Counted from the first letter of the stretch, positions 9,812 to 18,814 are shown. The stretch is 64,000 nt of DNA from CAVQCJ01 sp963711005 (GCA_963711005.1 CAVQCJ010000004.1:558001-622000); one strand, 5' to 3'. A program made the numbers and translations. The notes: generated by a model not told the origin, from the letters alone.

Positions 9812-10134
9812 GTGACTACTCCACGCAACAGTGTCGACACTCTCAGTAAGCAACCGATCTCTGGCAGGGAGGTCTCGGTGCTCCGCAGCGTGCTGGTCAG
9901 GGCGCCGGTCCTCCTCGGGCTGCTGACCACCGGGGCCGTGCTGGCAGGCAGAACCCGGACATCGCGGCCAACGGCACCCACCCGGAAGCCTGGTTCGCCA
10001 CCCACCGCTCGGCCGCGTACGGAGGGGTGATCATGCCGAGCGGCGTCGTCGTGCGGGCCATGCGCGCGGCCGGCCTCGGCTGGGGCGGGAACACGATCCG
10101 CGACTACCAGCACTTCGACCCGACCCTGCGGTGA
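9812..10134 (+). pseudogene. Remnant of a secreted M15-family D-Ala-D-Ala carboxypeptidase
   Basis: This stretch, otherwise without a gene, holds two ends of one broken gene. From about 9879 a frame encodes a signal-peptide-like start (VLRSVLVRAPVLLGLLTTGA). About 70 bases later a different frame encodes a C-terminal peptidase M15 ending: NGTHPEAW, then GLGWGGNTIRDYQHFDPTLR and a stop at 10134. The W-GG...DYQHF tail is the metal-binding end of VanY/M15 peptidases. The central catalytic part is missing and the frames do not match, so an internal deletion plus a frameshift is inferred. Such enzymes are normally 200 residues or more. An assembly collapse could give the same picture. Confidence 0.6.
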
Positions 10135-10177
10135 CAGCCGCCCGCGCGCCGGCTGCCGACTCCGCGCTCGGGTGCAG

Positions 10178-10600
10178 CTAGGCCGAGCGTTCGGGGAGCC
10201 CCGGGAACGCCGCCGGCTGACCGGACCAGGCCGTCGCCCGGACCGATGCGTCGGCCAGCCACAGCGACGCGCTCTGCCGCACCGACCCGGAGGCGGCCGA
10301 GACCACGTCCGCGTACGTTGCTGCGGCCCTGGTCTCCACACCGGCGGCCAGCGTGCGGGCGGCGGCCGGGGTGAGCACCGGGCCGCCCAGGTCGTAGGCG
10401 GCGGCGGCCGGCGTCGGGGTCGTGCCCGCGTCGGTGAGGAGTCGGGTGATCGTCGACCGTCGCTGGCGGTGCGCGTCGTAGCCGGACCGGGCCTGGCGCT
10501 CGTCGGGACGCCCTTGCAGCCGGGCGCCCACCACGCCGTAGGCGTAGACGGCCGCGTGCTCGCCGGCGAGCGCCGCCTCCAGCGCATCCGTTGCGCTCAC
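10178..10600 (-). CDS. DUF4439 ferritin-like domain protein
   Basis: 140 residues, nearly all helical and alanine-rich, with the ferritin-like signature ALEAALAGEHAAVYAYGVVG at the start and an HRQRR turn between the first two helices. It matches the actinobacterial DUF4439 family; the function is not established. GTG 10600 overlaps by four bases the stop of the upstream lipoprotein gene, so the two form an operon. A homologous pair sits between proS and rimP/nusA in Mycobacterium, which supports a conserved though unexplained partnership. Confidence 0.82.
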   Translation of the reverse strand: MSATDALEAALAGEHAAVYAYGVVGARLQGRPDERQARSGYDAHRQRRSTITRLLTDAGTTPTPAAAAYDLGGPVLTPAAARTLAAGVETRAAATYADVVSAASGSVRQSASLWLADASVRATAWSGQPAAFPGLPERSA

Positions 10601-11148
10601 CCGGCCGCTCCGCGCAGGGCCGACGCGAGCGCCGCGTCCGAGGCCGCGACCGAGGCGATCAGCCGCGCCAGCGGTCCGGTCACCGGGCCGAGCAGGGCCT
10701 GGTACGCCGTCGCGGCGGCCGCCTGGGCGGTGGCCAGCGAGGTCGCGGTCGGCGGTGCCGGTGACCCGGGCGTGGCCTGCCCGTTCGAGGTGGAAGCGCC
10801 CGGCGACCCCGACACCGACCCCGAGCCCGACCCGGACGAGGCGGACGGTTCGGGCAGCCCCTCGAGCATCGCGGTGACATGGGCCGCGTGCGCGGCGGCG
10901 GCCACGTCGGCCACCCGGCGCACTGCCACCGGCCCGGCGGGCAGGGTGCTCGACAACAGCCGTGTCGTCGCGAGCAGCGCCTGCTCGGTCGTCGCCACCG
11001 TCCGGCGGGCGACCTCGTCGGCGCTGGGCCGCGACGGCGTCGGCGGGGCGGGCTGGTCCGACCCCGAGGTGCACCCGCTCAACGCGAGAACGCCGACCGT
11101 CCCGACCCCGGCGGCAAGCACGGCGCGGCGGGAGCGGGGGGTGGCCAC
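10597..11148 (-). CDS. Alanine-rich lipoprotein, partner of DUF4439 protein
   Basis: 183 residues. The N-terminus has twin arginines (TPRSRRAVLAAG), a hydrophobic core and an LSGC lipobox, so the product is expected to be exported and lipid-anchored at Cys26 or nearby. The mature part is rich in Ala, Ser and Pro, with a low-complexity Ser/Gly/Pro linker (SASSGSGSGSVSGSPG) in the middle and helical flanks. GTG 11148 is selected because it starts right at the signal peptide. It overlaps the DUF4439 gene by four bases and runs away from rimP, whose promoter region it shares. Function unknown. Confidence 0.75.
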   Translation of the reverse strand: MATPRSRRAVLAAGVGTVGVLALSGCTSGSDQPAPPTPSRPSADEVARRTVATTEQALLATTRLLSSTLPAGPVAVRRVADVAAAAHAAHVTAMLEGLPEPSASSGSGSGSVSGSPGASTSNGQATPGSPAPPTATSLATAQAAAATAYQALLGPVTGPLARLIASVAASDAALASALRGAAG

Positions 11149-11239
11149 GGCAGGAAGGATCCCATGCCCTGACGACGGCTCCGGACGGCTACCCTGGCGG
11201 CGTCGGCACGAGCGGCCACAACAGAACAAAGGGGTGACC

Positions 11240-11746
11240 ATGGCGACGGCGAGCCCCGAACGCGTCCGCGCGGTGGTGGCACCCGTGGTCGCATCGGCCG
11301 GCCTGGACCTCGAGGACGTCAGCGTGAGCTCTGCCGGCCGCCGCAGGCTGCTGCGCATCAGCGTCGACCGCGACGGCGGCGTCTCCATGGACGACGTCGC
11401 GCTGGTCAGCCAGAAGGTGTCCGCCGTCCTGGACGAGACCGACGTGATGGGCGGCCAGGCGTACGTGCTCGAGGTCGGGTCCCCCGGGGTGGACCGCCCG
11501 CTCACCGAGCAACGGCACTGGCGTCGAGCGGCCGGCCGCCTGGTCGAGGCGGTCCTCGCCGACGGCTCGACGGTGACCGGGCGGGTCGCGGCCGTGGACG
11601 CGGACGAGGTGGTGCTCGACTCCACCGGGTCGGACCGGCGGCTGCGCCTGGTCGACGTGCGCCGGGCGAGGGTCCAGGTCGAGTTCGGGTCGCCGCCGGT
11701 CGGCGGCCCGGGCGCCGGCGACGACGGCGACGAGGGCGAGGTGTGA
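11240..11746 (+). CDS. rimP: Ribosome maturation factor RimP
   Basis: 168 residues. RimP assists maturation of the 30S subunit. The conserved N-terminal part LDLEDVSVSSAGRRRLLRIS and the segment YVLEVGSPGVDRPLTEQRHW are diagnostic; the acidic C-terminal tail is variable in the family. An AAGGGG-like ribosome binding site precedes ATG 11240. The nusA start lies one base after the stop, and the gene opens the rimP-nusA-ylxR-infB-ylxP-rbfA-truB-ribF block. A TACCCT element near 11189 could be a -10 hexamer. Confidence 0.95.
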   Translation: MATASPERVRAVVAPVVASAGLDLEDVSVSSAGRRRLLRISVDRDGGVSMDDVALVSQKVSAVLDETDVMGGQAYVLEVGSPGVDRPLTEQRHWRRAAGRLVEAVLADGSTVTGRVAAVDADEVVLDSTGSDRRLRLVDVRRARVQVEFGSPPVGGPGAGDDGDEGEV

Positions 11747-11747
11747 G

Positions 11748-12795
11748 GTGGACATCGACATGGCCGCCCTGCGCGGCCTCGTGCGCGAGAAGGAGATCTC
11801 CTTCGAGACACTGATCGGCGCCATCGAGTCGGCGCTGCTCGTCGCCTACCACCACACCGAGGGCGCCCAGCCGCGGGCCCGGGTGAACCTGGACCGCGGC
11901 ACCGGCCACGTGACGGTGTGGGCGGCCCGCACCGACGAGCAGGGCGCGATGCTCTCCGAGTACGACGACACGCCCGAGGGCTTCGGCCGGATCGCCTCGT
12001 CGACGGCCCGGCAGGTGATCCTGCAGCGGCTGCGCGAGGCGGAGGACGAGAAGACGTTCGGGGAGTTCAGCGGCCGCGAGGGCGACGTCGTCTCCGGGGT
12101 GATCCAGCAGGCCAGCAACCCGCGCGACGTGCTGGTCGACCTGGGCAAGGTCGAGGGCGTGCTGCCCCCGCAGGAGCAGGTGCCCGGGGGAGACCTACGT
12201 GCACGGCGCCTGGCTCAAGTGCTTCGTCGTCGCCGTGCGGCGTGGGCCGCGTGGCCCACAGATCACGCTGTCCCGCACGCACCCGTCCCTGGTGAAGAAG
12301 CTGTTCGCCCTCGAGGTGCCGGAGATCGCCGACGGAACGGTGGAGATCTGCGCGGTCGCCAGGGAGGCCGGGCACCGGACCAAGATCGCCGTCCGGTCGA
12401 ACCGGACCGGGGTGAACGCCAAGGGGGCCTGCATCGGGCCGATGGGCGCCCGGGTCCGGCAGGTCATGACCGAGCTGCACGGCGAGAAGATCGACATCGT
12501 CGACTGGTCCGAGGACCCGGCCGAGATGGTGGCCCACGCGCTGTCGCCGGCCAAGGTCCAGCGGGTGGACATCATCGACCTGGCCGGCCGGTCGGCCCAG
12601 GTCACCGTCCCGGACTACCAGCTGTCGCTCGCCATCGGCCGGGAAGGGCAGAACGCCCGGCTGGCCGCCCGGCTGACCGGCTGGCGGATCGACATCCGCC
12701 CGGACGTCCCGCCTGCCGGCCAGACGCCCCCCGAGTCCGTGCCGGACGCACCCGAGGACGGGGACCCGGCCGCCGGTTCCGCTCGGGAGGCGTAG
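11748..12795 (+). CDS. nusA: Transcription termination/antitermination factor NusA (one apparent frameshift)
   Basis: The N-terminal RNA-polymerase-binding domain (ALRGLVREKEISFETLIGAI) and the S1 domain run in the first frame. At the G-run 12186-12190, after PQEQVPG, an extra G shifts to the next frame, where the rest of S1 and both KH domains continue: CIGPMGARVRQVM, then LAIGREGQNARLAARLTGW. Removing one G gives about 348 residues, the size of actinobacterial NusA, which lacks the C-terminal acidic repeats of the E. coli protein. NusA modulates pausing, termination and rRNA antitermination. GTG 11748 follows the rimP stop immediately. Confidence 0.93.
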
Positions 12796-12800
12796 ACTCC

Positions 12801-13082
12801 GTGGCAACCGGCCAACCGGTGGACGATGCACGCCCGCAGCGCACCTGCGTGGGGTGCCGGACTCGGGCGGCCAGGGTCGAGCTGCTCCGCCTGGTGGTCG
12901 TCGAAGGGTCCGTGACCCCCGATCCCGCCGGTCGGCTGCCCGGCCGGGGCGCGCACCTGCACCCCGACCCGGGTTGCCTCGACCTCGCACTGCGCCGCAG
13001 GGCGTTCCCGCGGGCCTTCCGCCTGCCGGGACCGCTCGACCCGGAGCCGGTGCGGGGGTTCATCGAGGCAGCGCGAGGATAG
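12801..13082 (+). CDS. ylxR: YlxR (DUF448) RNA-binding protein
   Basis: 93 residues. The family motif RTCVGCRTR near the N-terminus and the LPGRGAHLHPDPGCLDLALR stretch identify YlxR, a small nucleic-acid-binding protein coded between nusA and infB in most Gram-positive bacteria. It has been linked to regulation of RNase P and of transcription, but its role here is inferred only from position. GTG 12801 has GGGAGG about ten bases upstream. The nusA frameshift makes the first nusA frame run into this gene, so automatic annotation may fuse the two. Confidence 0.88.
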   Translation: MATGQPVDDARPQRTCVGCRTRAARVELLRLVVVEGSVTPDPAGRLPGRGAHLHPDPGCLDLALRRRAFPRAFRLPGPLDPEPVRGFIEAARG

Positions 13083-13144
13083 CGACGCACAGCAGGTGCC
13101 CGGCGGCCACGCCGGGTCCGTCCAGAAGGCAGGTCGAGAACACG

Positions 13145-13190
13145 ATGACCGCGCGATGAGCAAGCACCGATGAGCATGCCCACGTACTGA
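13145..13190 (+). promoter_or_regulatory. Chain of three mini-ORFs in the infB leader
   Basis: Three tiny ORFs follow each other with ATGA overlaps: 13145-13159 (MTAR), 13156-13173 (MSKHR) and 13170-13190 (MSMPTY). They end 42 bases before the infB GTG. The arrangement suggests translational coupling or a ribosome-occupancy signal in the leader; it could also be chance. Confidence 0.4.
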
Positions 13191-13232
13191 CGGTCCGCGC
13201 CGCGAGTGGCTCGGACCAAGATGAGGAGAGCA

Positions 13233-16031
13233 GTGGCCAAGGTCCGGGTCTACGAGCTGGCGAAAGAGCTCGGGATCGAGAGCAAGGTCGTCATGGCCAA
13301 GCTCAACGAGCTCGGTGAGTTCGTCCGATCTGCGTCGTCGACGGTCGAGCCGCCGGTCGTACGCAAGCTGCGGGAGCTCTACCCCGCACCAGCCGACGGC
13401 GCCGCCGCGCCGCGCAAGGCACCAGCCAAGAAGGCGGCCCCGACCGCTGACGGCGGCGCGTCCGCCGAGGTCGGCTCAGCGGCCGCAGCGGCCGCAGCGA
13501 CCGCGGTGTCCCCGGCGACAGCCGTGGCCGCACCGGCGCCCGAGGTCGCCGCAGCCGCGCCTCAGGTCCCCACCGTCCCCCCGGTCGTCGAGCCGGCCGC
13601 CGCGACCCAGGCTCCGCCGGCGGCGCCGGCCGAGGGCGACGGGCCCGCCGCCCGCCCGGCCGCAGGTGGCCCGCGCCCGTCCGGACCGCGTCCCGGCAAC
13701 AACCCGTTCGCCTCGTCGGCCACCGGCATGGGCCGGGCGGCCGCACCCCGTCCGCCGGCTCCGGGCGCCGCGGTCCCGGGTGCCCCGCGCCCGCCGGCGC
13801 CGCGCCCCGGTGGCTCGGTCCCGGGTGTCCCGCGCCCGGCCGGCGCCAACCGACCCAACCCCGGCATGATGCCGGTGCGTCCGGCTCCGGGTCAGTCCCG
13901 TCCAGGCGCCGGCGCGGGTGCCCCCAGCCGTCCCGGCGCCGGTGGCGCCCGCACCGGCGCCCCCGGCGCCGGCGGCGGACGTCCCGGCACCGGCGGTGGC
14001 GCCGGCTTCGGCGGCGGTCGTCCCGGTGGCGGCCCCGGCGGTCCGGGTGGTCCCGGCGGCGGCTTCGGCGGTCGTCCCGGTGCCGGTGGCCGCGGCCGTG
14101 GTGGCGGCACCGCGGGCGCGTTCGGTCGCGGCGGACGCCCGGTCCGCGGCCGCAAGTCCAAGAAGCAGCGGCGCCAGGAGTTCGACAACATGCAGGCGCC
14201 GACGATCGGCGGCGTGCAGGCCCCGCGCGGCGGCGGCGCCGTCGTCCGGATGCCCCGCGGCTCCTCCCTGACCGACTTCGCCGAGAAGATCGGTGCCGAC
14301 CCCGCTGCGCTCGTGCGCATCCTGTTCACGCTCGGCGAGATGGTGACGGCCACCCAGTCGGTGAACGACGACACGCTCGCCCTGCTCGGCGCCGAGCTGG
14401 ACTTCGACGTCCAGGTCGTCTCGCCGGAGGACGAGGACCGCGAGCTGCTCGAGTCGTTCGACATCGAGTTCGGCGAGGACGAGGGCGGCGACGTCGAGCT
14501 CGAGGCCCGGCCGCCGGTCGTGACCGTGATGGGTCACGTCGACCACGGCAAGACCCGGCTGCTCGACGCCATCCGCAACACCAACGTCGTCAAGGGCGAG
14601 GCCGGCGGCATCACCCAGCACATCGGCGCGTACCAGGTGGTCGCGGAGACCTCGAACGGCGAGCGGACGCTGACGTTCATCGACACTCCGGGCCACGAGG
14701 CGTTCACCGCCATGCGTGCCCGTGGTGCGCAGGTCACCGACATCGCGGTGCTGGTCGTCGCGGCCGACGACGGGGTGAAGCCGCAGACCATCGAGGCGCT
14801 CAACCACGCCCAGGCGGCGGACGTGCCGATCGTGGTCGCGGTCAACAAGATCGACAAGGAGGGGGCCGACCCGGCGAAGGTGCGCGGCCAGCTCACCGAG
14901 TACGGCCTGGTGGCCGAGGAGTACGGCGGCGACACGATGTTCGTCGACGTGTCGGCGCGCGAGGGAGTCGGCATCGCCGACCTGCTCGACGCGATCATCC
15001 TGACTGCCGACGCGTCGCTGGACCTGCGGGCCAACCCGCACCAGCTCGCGCAGGGCGTCGCGATCGAGGGTCACCTCGACCGTGGCCGCGGTCCCGTGGC
15101 GACCGTGCTGGTCCAGCGCGGCACGCTGCAGATGGGTGACTCGATCGTGGCCGGCGAGGCGTTCGGCCGCGTCCGGGCGATGCTCGACGAGAACGGCGAC
15201 CAGGTCGACGAGGCGGGCCCGTCCCGCCCGGTGATGGTGCTCGGCCTGACCGCGGTCCCCGGGGCCGGCGACTCCTTCATCGTCGTCACCGAGGACCGGA
15301 TGGCCAGGCAGATCGCCGAGAAGCGGCAGGCTCGCGAGCGCAACGCGCAGCTGGCTGCGTCGCGTGGCCGGGTGACGCTCGAGGAGATGTTCGAGAGCCT
15401 CAAGCGCGGCGAGTCCGCTCAGCTCAACCTGATCCTCAAGGGCGACGTGTCCGGCTCGGTCGAGGCGCTCGAGGACGCGCTGCTGAAGATCGACGTCGGC
15501 GACGACGTCACGCTGCGGGTCATCGACCGCGGGGTCGGCGCGATCACCCAGAACGACGTGAACCTCGCGGTCGCGTCGGACGCCGTCATCCTCGGCTTCA
15601 ACGTCCGTCCCGCCGAGCGGGTGGGCGACCTGATCGACCGGGAGGGCGTCGACGTCCGGTACTACTCGGTGATCTACCAGGCGATCGACGACGTCGAGCT
15701 CGCCCTGCACGGGATGCTCAAGCCGGAGTTCGAGGAGGTGCAGCTCGGTACCGCCGAGGTGCGCGAGGTGTTCCGCTCCTCCAAGTTCGGCAACATCGCC
15801 GGCTGCCTGGTCCGGTCCGGCACGATCGTGCGCAACTCCAAGGCACGGCTCGTGCGCGACGGCGCCGTGGTGGCGGACAGTCTCTCGATCGAGTCGCTGC
15901 GCCGGTTCAAGGACGACGCGACCGAGGTCCGGGAAGGCTTCGAGTGCGGCATCGGCCTCGGCTCGTTCAACGACATCAAGGTCGACGACGTGATCGAGAC
16001 GTACGAGCTGCGCGAGAAGCCGCGCAGCTGA
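13233..16031 (+). CDS. infB: Translation initiation factor IF-2
   Basis: 932 residues. IF-2 is the GTPase that places initiator tRNA on the 30S subunit and promotes subunit joining. The start VAKVRVYELAKELGIESKVV is the IF2-N domain; GTG 13233 is chosen over the earlier GTG 13206 because GAGGAGAG precedes it and homology begins there. Residues about 60-310 form a low-complexity Ala/Pro/Gly/Arg-rich linker, with long Gly-Gly-Arg-Pro stretches, typical of actinobacterial IF-2. The G domain begins near residue 430: GHVDHGKT (G1), DTPGHEAF (G3), NKID (G4). Domains II-IV continue to the end. Confidence 0.97.
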   Translation: MAKVRVYELAKELGIESKVVMAKLNELGEFVRSASSTVEPPVVRKLRELYPAPADGAAAPRKAPAKKAAPTADGGASAEVGSAAAAAAATAVSPATAVAAPAPEVAAAAPQVPTVPPVVEPAAATQAPPAAPAEGDGPAARPAAGGPRPSGPRPGNNPFASSATGMGRAAAPRPPAPGAAVPGAPRPPAPRPGGSVPGVPRPAGANRPNPGMMPVRPAPGQSRPGAGAGAPSRPGAGGARTGAPGAGGGRPGTGGGAGFGGGRPGGGPGGPGGPGGGFGGRPGAGGRGRGGGTAGAFGRGGRPVRGRKSKKQRRQEFDNMQAPTIGGVQAPRGGGAVVRMPRGSSLTDFAEKIGADPAALVRILFTLGEMVTATQSVNDDTLALLGAELDFDVQVVSPEDEDRELLESFDIEFGEDEGGDVELEARPPVVTVMGHVDHGKTRLLDAIRNTNVVKGEAGGITQHIGAYQVVAETSNGERTLTFIDTPGHEAFTAMRARGAQVTDIAVLVVAADDGVKPQTIEALNHAQAADVPIVVAVNKIDKEGADPAKVRGQLTEYGLVAEEYGGDTMFVDVSAREGVGIADLLDAIILTADASLDLRANPHQLAQGVAIEGHLDRGRGPVATVLVQRGTLQMGDSIVAGEAFGRVRAMLDENGDQVDEAGPSRPVMVLGLTAVPGAGDSFIVVTEDRMARQIAEKRQARERNAQLAASRGRVTLEEMFESLKRGESAQLNLILKGDVSGSVEALEDALLKIDVGDDVTLRVIDRGVGAITQNDVNLAVASDAVILGFNVRPAERVGDLIDREGVDVRYYSVIYQAIDDVELALHGMLKPEFEEVQLGTAEVREVFRSSKFGNIAGCLVRSGTIVRNSKARLVRDGAVVADSLSIESLRRFKDDATEVREGFECGIGLGSFNDIKVDDVIETYELREKPRS

Positions 16032-16047
16032 CAGCCCGGGGCGGACC

Positions 16048-16344
16048 ATGTTCGTCGGGACCCTCGGGCTCGACCTGCTGCTCGGCGACGTGCACTCCCT
16101 GAAGGACAAGCGCGCCGTCGTGCGGCCGATCGTCGCCGAGCTGCGTCGCAGGTTCGAGGTGGCGGTCGCCGAGGCCGGCCACCTCGACCTGCACCGCAGA
16201 GCGCTGGTCGGGGTGGCCGTGGTGGCCCCCGATGCGTCGCACTGCACCGAGGTGCTGGACGCTTGCGAGCGGCTGGTCGCCGGCCGCCCGGAGATCGAGC
16301 TGCTGTCGGCGCGACGCCGGCTGCATTCTGAGGAGGACGAGTGA
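16048..16344 (+). CDS. ylxP: YlxP (DUF503) family protein
   Basis: 98 residues. The start MFVGTLGLDLLLGDVHSLKD followed by KRAVVRPI is diagnostic of DUF503, a small protein coded between infB and rbfA in Gram-positive bacteria. The biochemical role is not established; the conserved location suggests a link with ribosome assembly. The rbfA start overlaps its stop by four bases. Confidence 0.9.
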   Translation: MFVGTLGLDLLLGDVHSLKDKRAVVRPIVAELRRRFEVAVAEAGHLDLHRRALVGVAVVAPDASHCTEVLDACERLVAGRPEIELLSARRRLHSEEDE

Positions 16345-16841
16345 GCGCCCAGCAGGCCCGTGCCCGCAAGCTGGCCGAGCGGATCCAGGTGATCGTCGCG
16401 GAGACGCTCGAGATGCGGGTCAAGGACCCGCGGCTCGGGTTCGTCACGATCACCGACGCGCGGGTGACCGGGGACCTGCGCGAGGCCACGGTCTTCTACA
16501 CGGTGTACGGGGACGACGCGGCCAGAGCCGACACCGCGGCGGCGCTGGACAGCGCGCGCGGCGTCCTGCGTACAGAGGTGGGACGCCAGACCGGCGTCCG
16601 GCACACGCCGTCGCTGGCGTTCGTGGCCGACGCGCTCCCCGAGAACGCCCAGGTCATCGACGAGCTGCTGGTGCGTGCCGCCGCCTCGGACGCCGAGGTG
16701 CAGCGGGCTGCCGCCCGCGCCACGTACGCCGGCGAGCCGGACCCGTACCGCAAACCAGCCGACGAGGCCGACGAGGCCACTGATGTCAGAGAGACTGCTG
16801 AGGCCGCTGAAGGCGTCGAGAACGGGCACGCCGACGGCTGA
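16341..16841 (+). CDS. rbfA: Ribosome-binding factor A
   Basis: 166 residues. RbfA binds the 30S subunit during late assembly and cold adaptation. The conserved core includes RARKLAERIQVIVAETLEM, VKDPRLGFVTITDARVT and the AxG-containing helix RTEVGRQTGVRHTPSLAFV. The last 30 residues are an acidic extension (DEADEATDVRETAEAAEGV), longer than in E. coli but usual in actinobacteria. GTG 16341 overlaps ylxP by four bases, and truB starts within the rbfA 3' end. Confidence 0.95.
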   Translation: MSAQQARARKLAERIQVIVAETLEMRVKDPRLGFVTITDARVTGDLREATVFYTVYGDDAARADTAAALDSARGVLRTEVGRQTGVRHTPSLAFVADALPENAQVIDELLVRAAASDAEVQRAAARATYAGEPDPYRKPADEADEATDVRETAEAAEGVENGHADG

Positions 16842-17745
16842 GCCGGGGGAGCGGACCGAGCCGCCGTCGGGCCTCGTCGTCGTCGACAAGCCGGCCGGGC
16901 CGACGTCCCACGACATCGTTGCCCGGGTGCGCCGGCTGGCCGGCACCCGGCGGGTCGGCCACGCAGGCACCCTGGACCCCGCCGCGACCGGCGTCCTGCT
17001 GCTGGGTCTGGGCCGGGCCACCAAGCTGCTCGGCCACCTCGCGCTCGCCGACAAGGACTACCTGGCCACGATCAGGCTCGGCGGGTCGACGAGCACCGAC
17101 GACGCCGAGGGCGAGCCGCTCGGGGGTTCCTCGACCGCGGGGCTGACCGAGGAGCGGGTCCGCACCACGGCGCGCGGCTTCACCGGGCCGCTCATGCAGG
17201 TCCCGTCCGCGGTGTCGGCGGTGAAGGTCGACGGGGTCCGCGCCTACGCGCGGGTCAGGGCCGGCGAGCAGGTGGATCTTGCGGCCCGTCCGGTGGTCGT
17301 CGCGTCCTTCGAGGTACTGGCCCTGCGCCGGCCGACGCCGGACCTGCTCGACGTCGACGTCGCCGTCAGCTGCTCGACGGGCACGTACGTGCGAGCCCTG
17401 GCGCGCGACCTGGGCGCCAGGCTCGGCGTCGGCGGTCACCTGGTCGCCCTGCGGCGGACCCGGGTCGGGGCGTTCACCGCGGCGCAGGCTCGCACGCTCG
17501 CCGAGCTCGAGGACGACTTCCGGTACGTCCCGCTGGCCGAGGCGGTCGCGGCGCAGTTCCCGCGGCTGGACGTCGACGCAGCGGACGCCGCAGCGGTCGG
17601 GCACGGGCGACCGTTGACGTTGTCAGGAACCGGGTCCGCCGGGCCGGTCGGGGTCTTCGGCCCGGACGGCGCCGTGCTGGCGCTGATGACCCCGCGCGAC
17701 GGGGTGCTGCGGGCGCTGGTGGTGTTCGCCCCCGCTCAGCCGTAG
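16783..17745 (+). CDS. truB: tRNA pseudouridine-55 synthase
   Basis: 320 residues. TruB makes pseudouridine 55 in the T-loop of tRNAs. The catalytic aspartate lies in GHAGTLDPAATGVLLLG near residue 70; the N-terminal GLVVVDKPAGPTSHD and the later STGTYVRALARDLG are conserved. ATG 16783 is the only usable start in this frame, so the gene overlaps the end of rbfA by 59 bases in another frame, which is unusual but forced by the sequence. The C-terminus carries a PUA-like segment. Confidence 0.93.
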   Translation: MSERLLRPLKASRTGTPTAEPGERTEPPSGLVVVDKPAGPTSHDIVARVRRLAGTRRVGHAGTLDPAATGVLLLGLGRATKLLGHLALADKDYLATIRLGGSTSTDDAEGEPLGGSSTAGLTEERVRTTARGFTGPLMQVPSAVSAVKVDGVRAYARVRAGEQVDLAARPVVVASFEVLALRRPTPDLLDVDVAVSCSTGTYVRALARDLGARLGVGGHLVALRRTRVGAFTAAQARTLAELEDDFRYVPLAEAVAAQFPRLDVDAADAAAVGHGRPLTLSGTGSAGPVGVFGPDGAVLALMTPRDGVLRALVVFAPAQP

Positions 17746-17770
17746 CCGGTGCCTACGGCAGGATGTCCGC

Positions 17771-18754
17771 GTGTCCGAGCACCGACCGGGGCTGCCGGTC
17801 CAGACCAGGGTCTGGCGGGGCGGCGTCGCACCCGCCGCCGTCGGTCCGTCGGTCGTCACGATCGGCGTCTTCGACGGGGTGCACCGTGGCCACCGCGTCG
17901 TCGTCGGGCGGGCCGCGCAGGTCGCCGCGGCCGCGGGGGTCCCGCTGGTGGCGGTCACCTTCGACCCGCACCCGGCGGACGTGGCCAGACGGGGCATCCC
18001 GCCGGCGCGGCTGTGCTCGGTCGTCCAGCGCGCCGAGCTGCTCCAGGAGGCCGGCGCCGACGGCGTGTGGGTCATCCCGTTCACGACCGAGCTCTCGCAC
18101 CTGAGTCCCGAGGTGTTCGTCACCGACCTGCTCGTCGCCGGGCTCGCTCCGGTGGCCGTCGTCGTCGGGGCGGACTTCCGGTTCGGGCACCACGCCGCGG
18201 GTGACGTGGGCACGCTGGCCGAGCTGGGCGCCCGGCACGGGTTCACCGTCGAGGCGGTCGGGCTGGTCGGCCGTGACGGTCCGCAGGCGTGGTCCAGCAC
18301 CGCGGTCCGGTCGATGCTGGCCGAAGGGGACGTCGAGGGGGCCGCCGCGGTCCTGGCCCGTCCGCACCGGGTCGAGGGCGAGGTCGTGCACGGCGACCAC
18401 CGCGGCCGCGAGCTGGGCTTCCCGACCGCGAACCTGGACCCGGACGAGCGTGCCGCCGTCCCGGCGGACGGGGTGTACGCCGGCTGGCTGGTCCGCCCCG
18501 GCGGGGAGCGGCTGCCGGCGGCCGTCTCGGTCGGGACCAACCCCACGTTCGACGGCGTCCAGCGCCGGGTCGAGGCCTACGTCCTGGACCGCGACGACCT
18601 GGACCTGTACGGCGAGCAGGTAGGCGTGGACTTCGTCCGCCGGGTCCGCCCGATGGTCCGGTTCGACTCCGTGGACGAGCTGGTAGGCCAGATGGGCCGC
18701 GACGTCGAGGAGGTCCGGGCGGTCCTCGAGCCCGGGCCGGCCAGGTCCGGCTGA
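17771..18754 (+). CDS. ribF: Bifunctional riboflavin kinase/FAD synthetase
   Basis: 327 residues. The N-terminal adenylyltransferase domain shows TIGVFDGVHRGHR and TFDPHPADV, with SSTAVR at the end of the FMN adenylation site. The C-terminal riboflavin kinase domain starts at HRVEGEVVHGDHRGRELGFP and includes the FPTANL motif. The enzyme makes FMN from riboflavin and then FAD. GTG 17771 fits the family start; no FMN riboswitch is evident upstream, and the gene sits 25 bases after truB, as in related genomes. Confidence 0.95.
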   Translation: MSEHRPGLPVQTRVWRGGVAPAAVGPSVVTIGVFDGVHRGHRVVVGRAAQVAAAAGVPLVAVTFDPHPADVARRGIPPARLCSVVQRAELLQEAGADGVWVIPFTTELSHLSPEVFVTDLLVAGLAPVAVVVGADFRFGHHAAGDVGTLAELGARHGFTVEAVGLVGRDGPQAWSSTAVRSMLAEGDVEGAAAVLARPHRVEGEVVHGDHRGRELGFPTANLDPDERAAVPADGVYAGWLVRPGGERLPAAVSVGTNPTFDGVQRRVEAYVLDRDDLDLYGEQVGVDFVRRVRPMVRFDSVDELVGQMGRDVEEVRAVLEPGPARSG

Positions 18755-18764
18755 CCGCGCTCGG

Positions 18765-18814
18765 TTCGGAGCGTCGTCGTCCCGCTGGTAGGCTGAGCCC
18801 GCCGTTCGAACGGC
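18765..18814 (+). promoter_or_regulatory. Candidate rpsO promoter and leader palindrome
   Basis: TTCGGA (18765-18770) and TAGGCT (18788-18793) are spaced by 17 bases and resemble -35 and -10 elements. Just downstream lies a perfect 14-bp palindrome, GCCGTTCGAACGGC (18801-18814), in the rpsO leader. A leader hairpin at this place could be a translational operator for S15, which represses its own synthesis in several bacteria, but that is inference. Confidence 0.45.

Noticed and set aside
13206..13232. Earlier GTG start for IF-2
   Set aside because: The ribosome binding site and the conserved IF2-N domain both favour GTG 13233.
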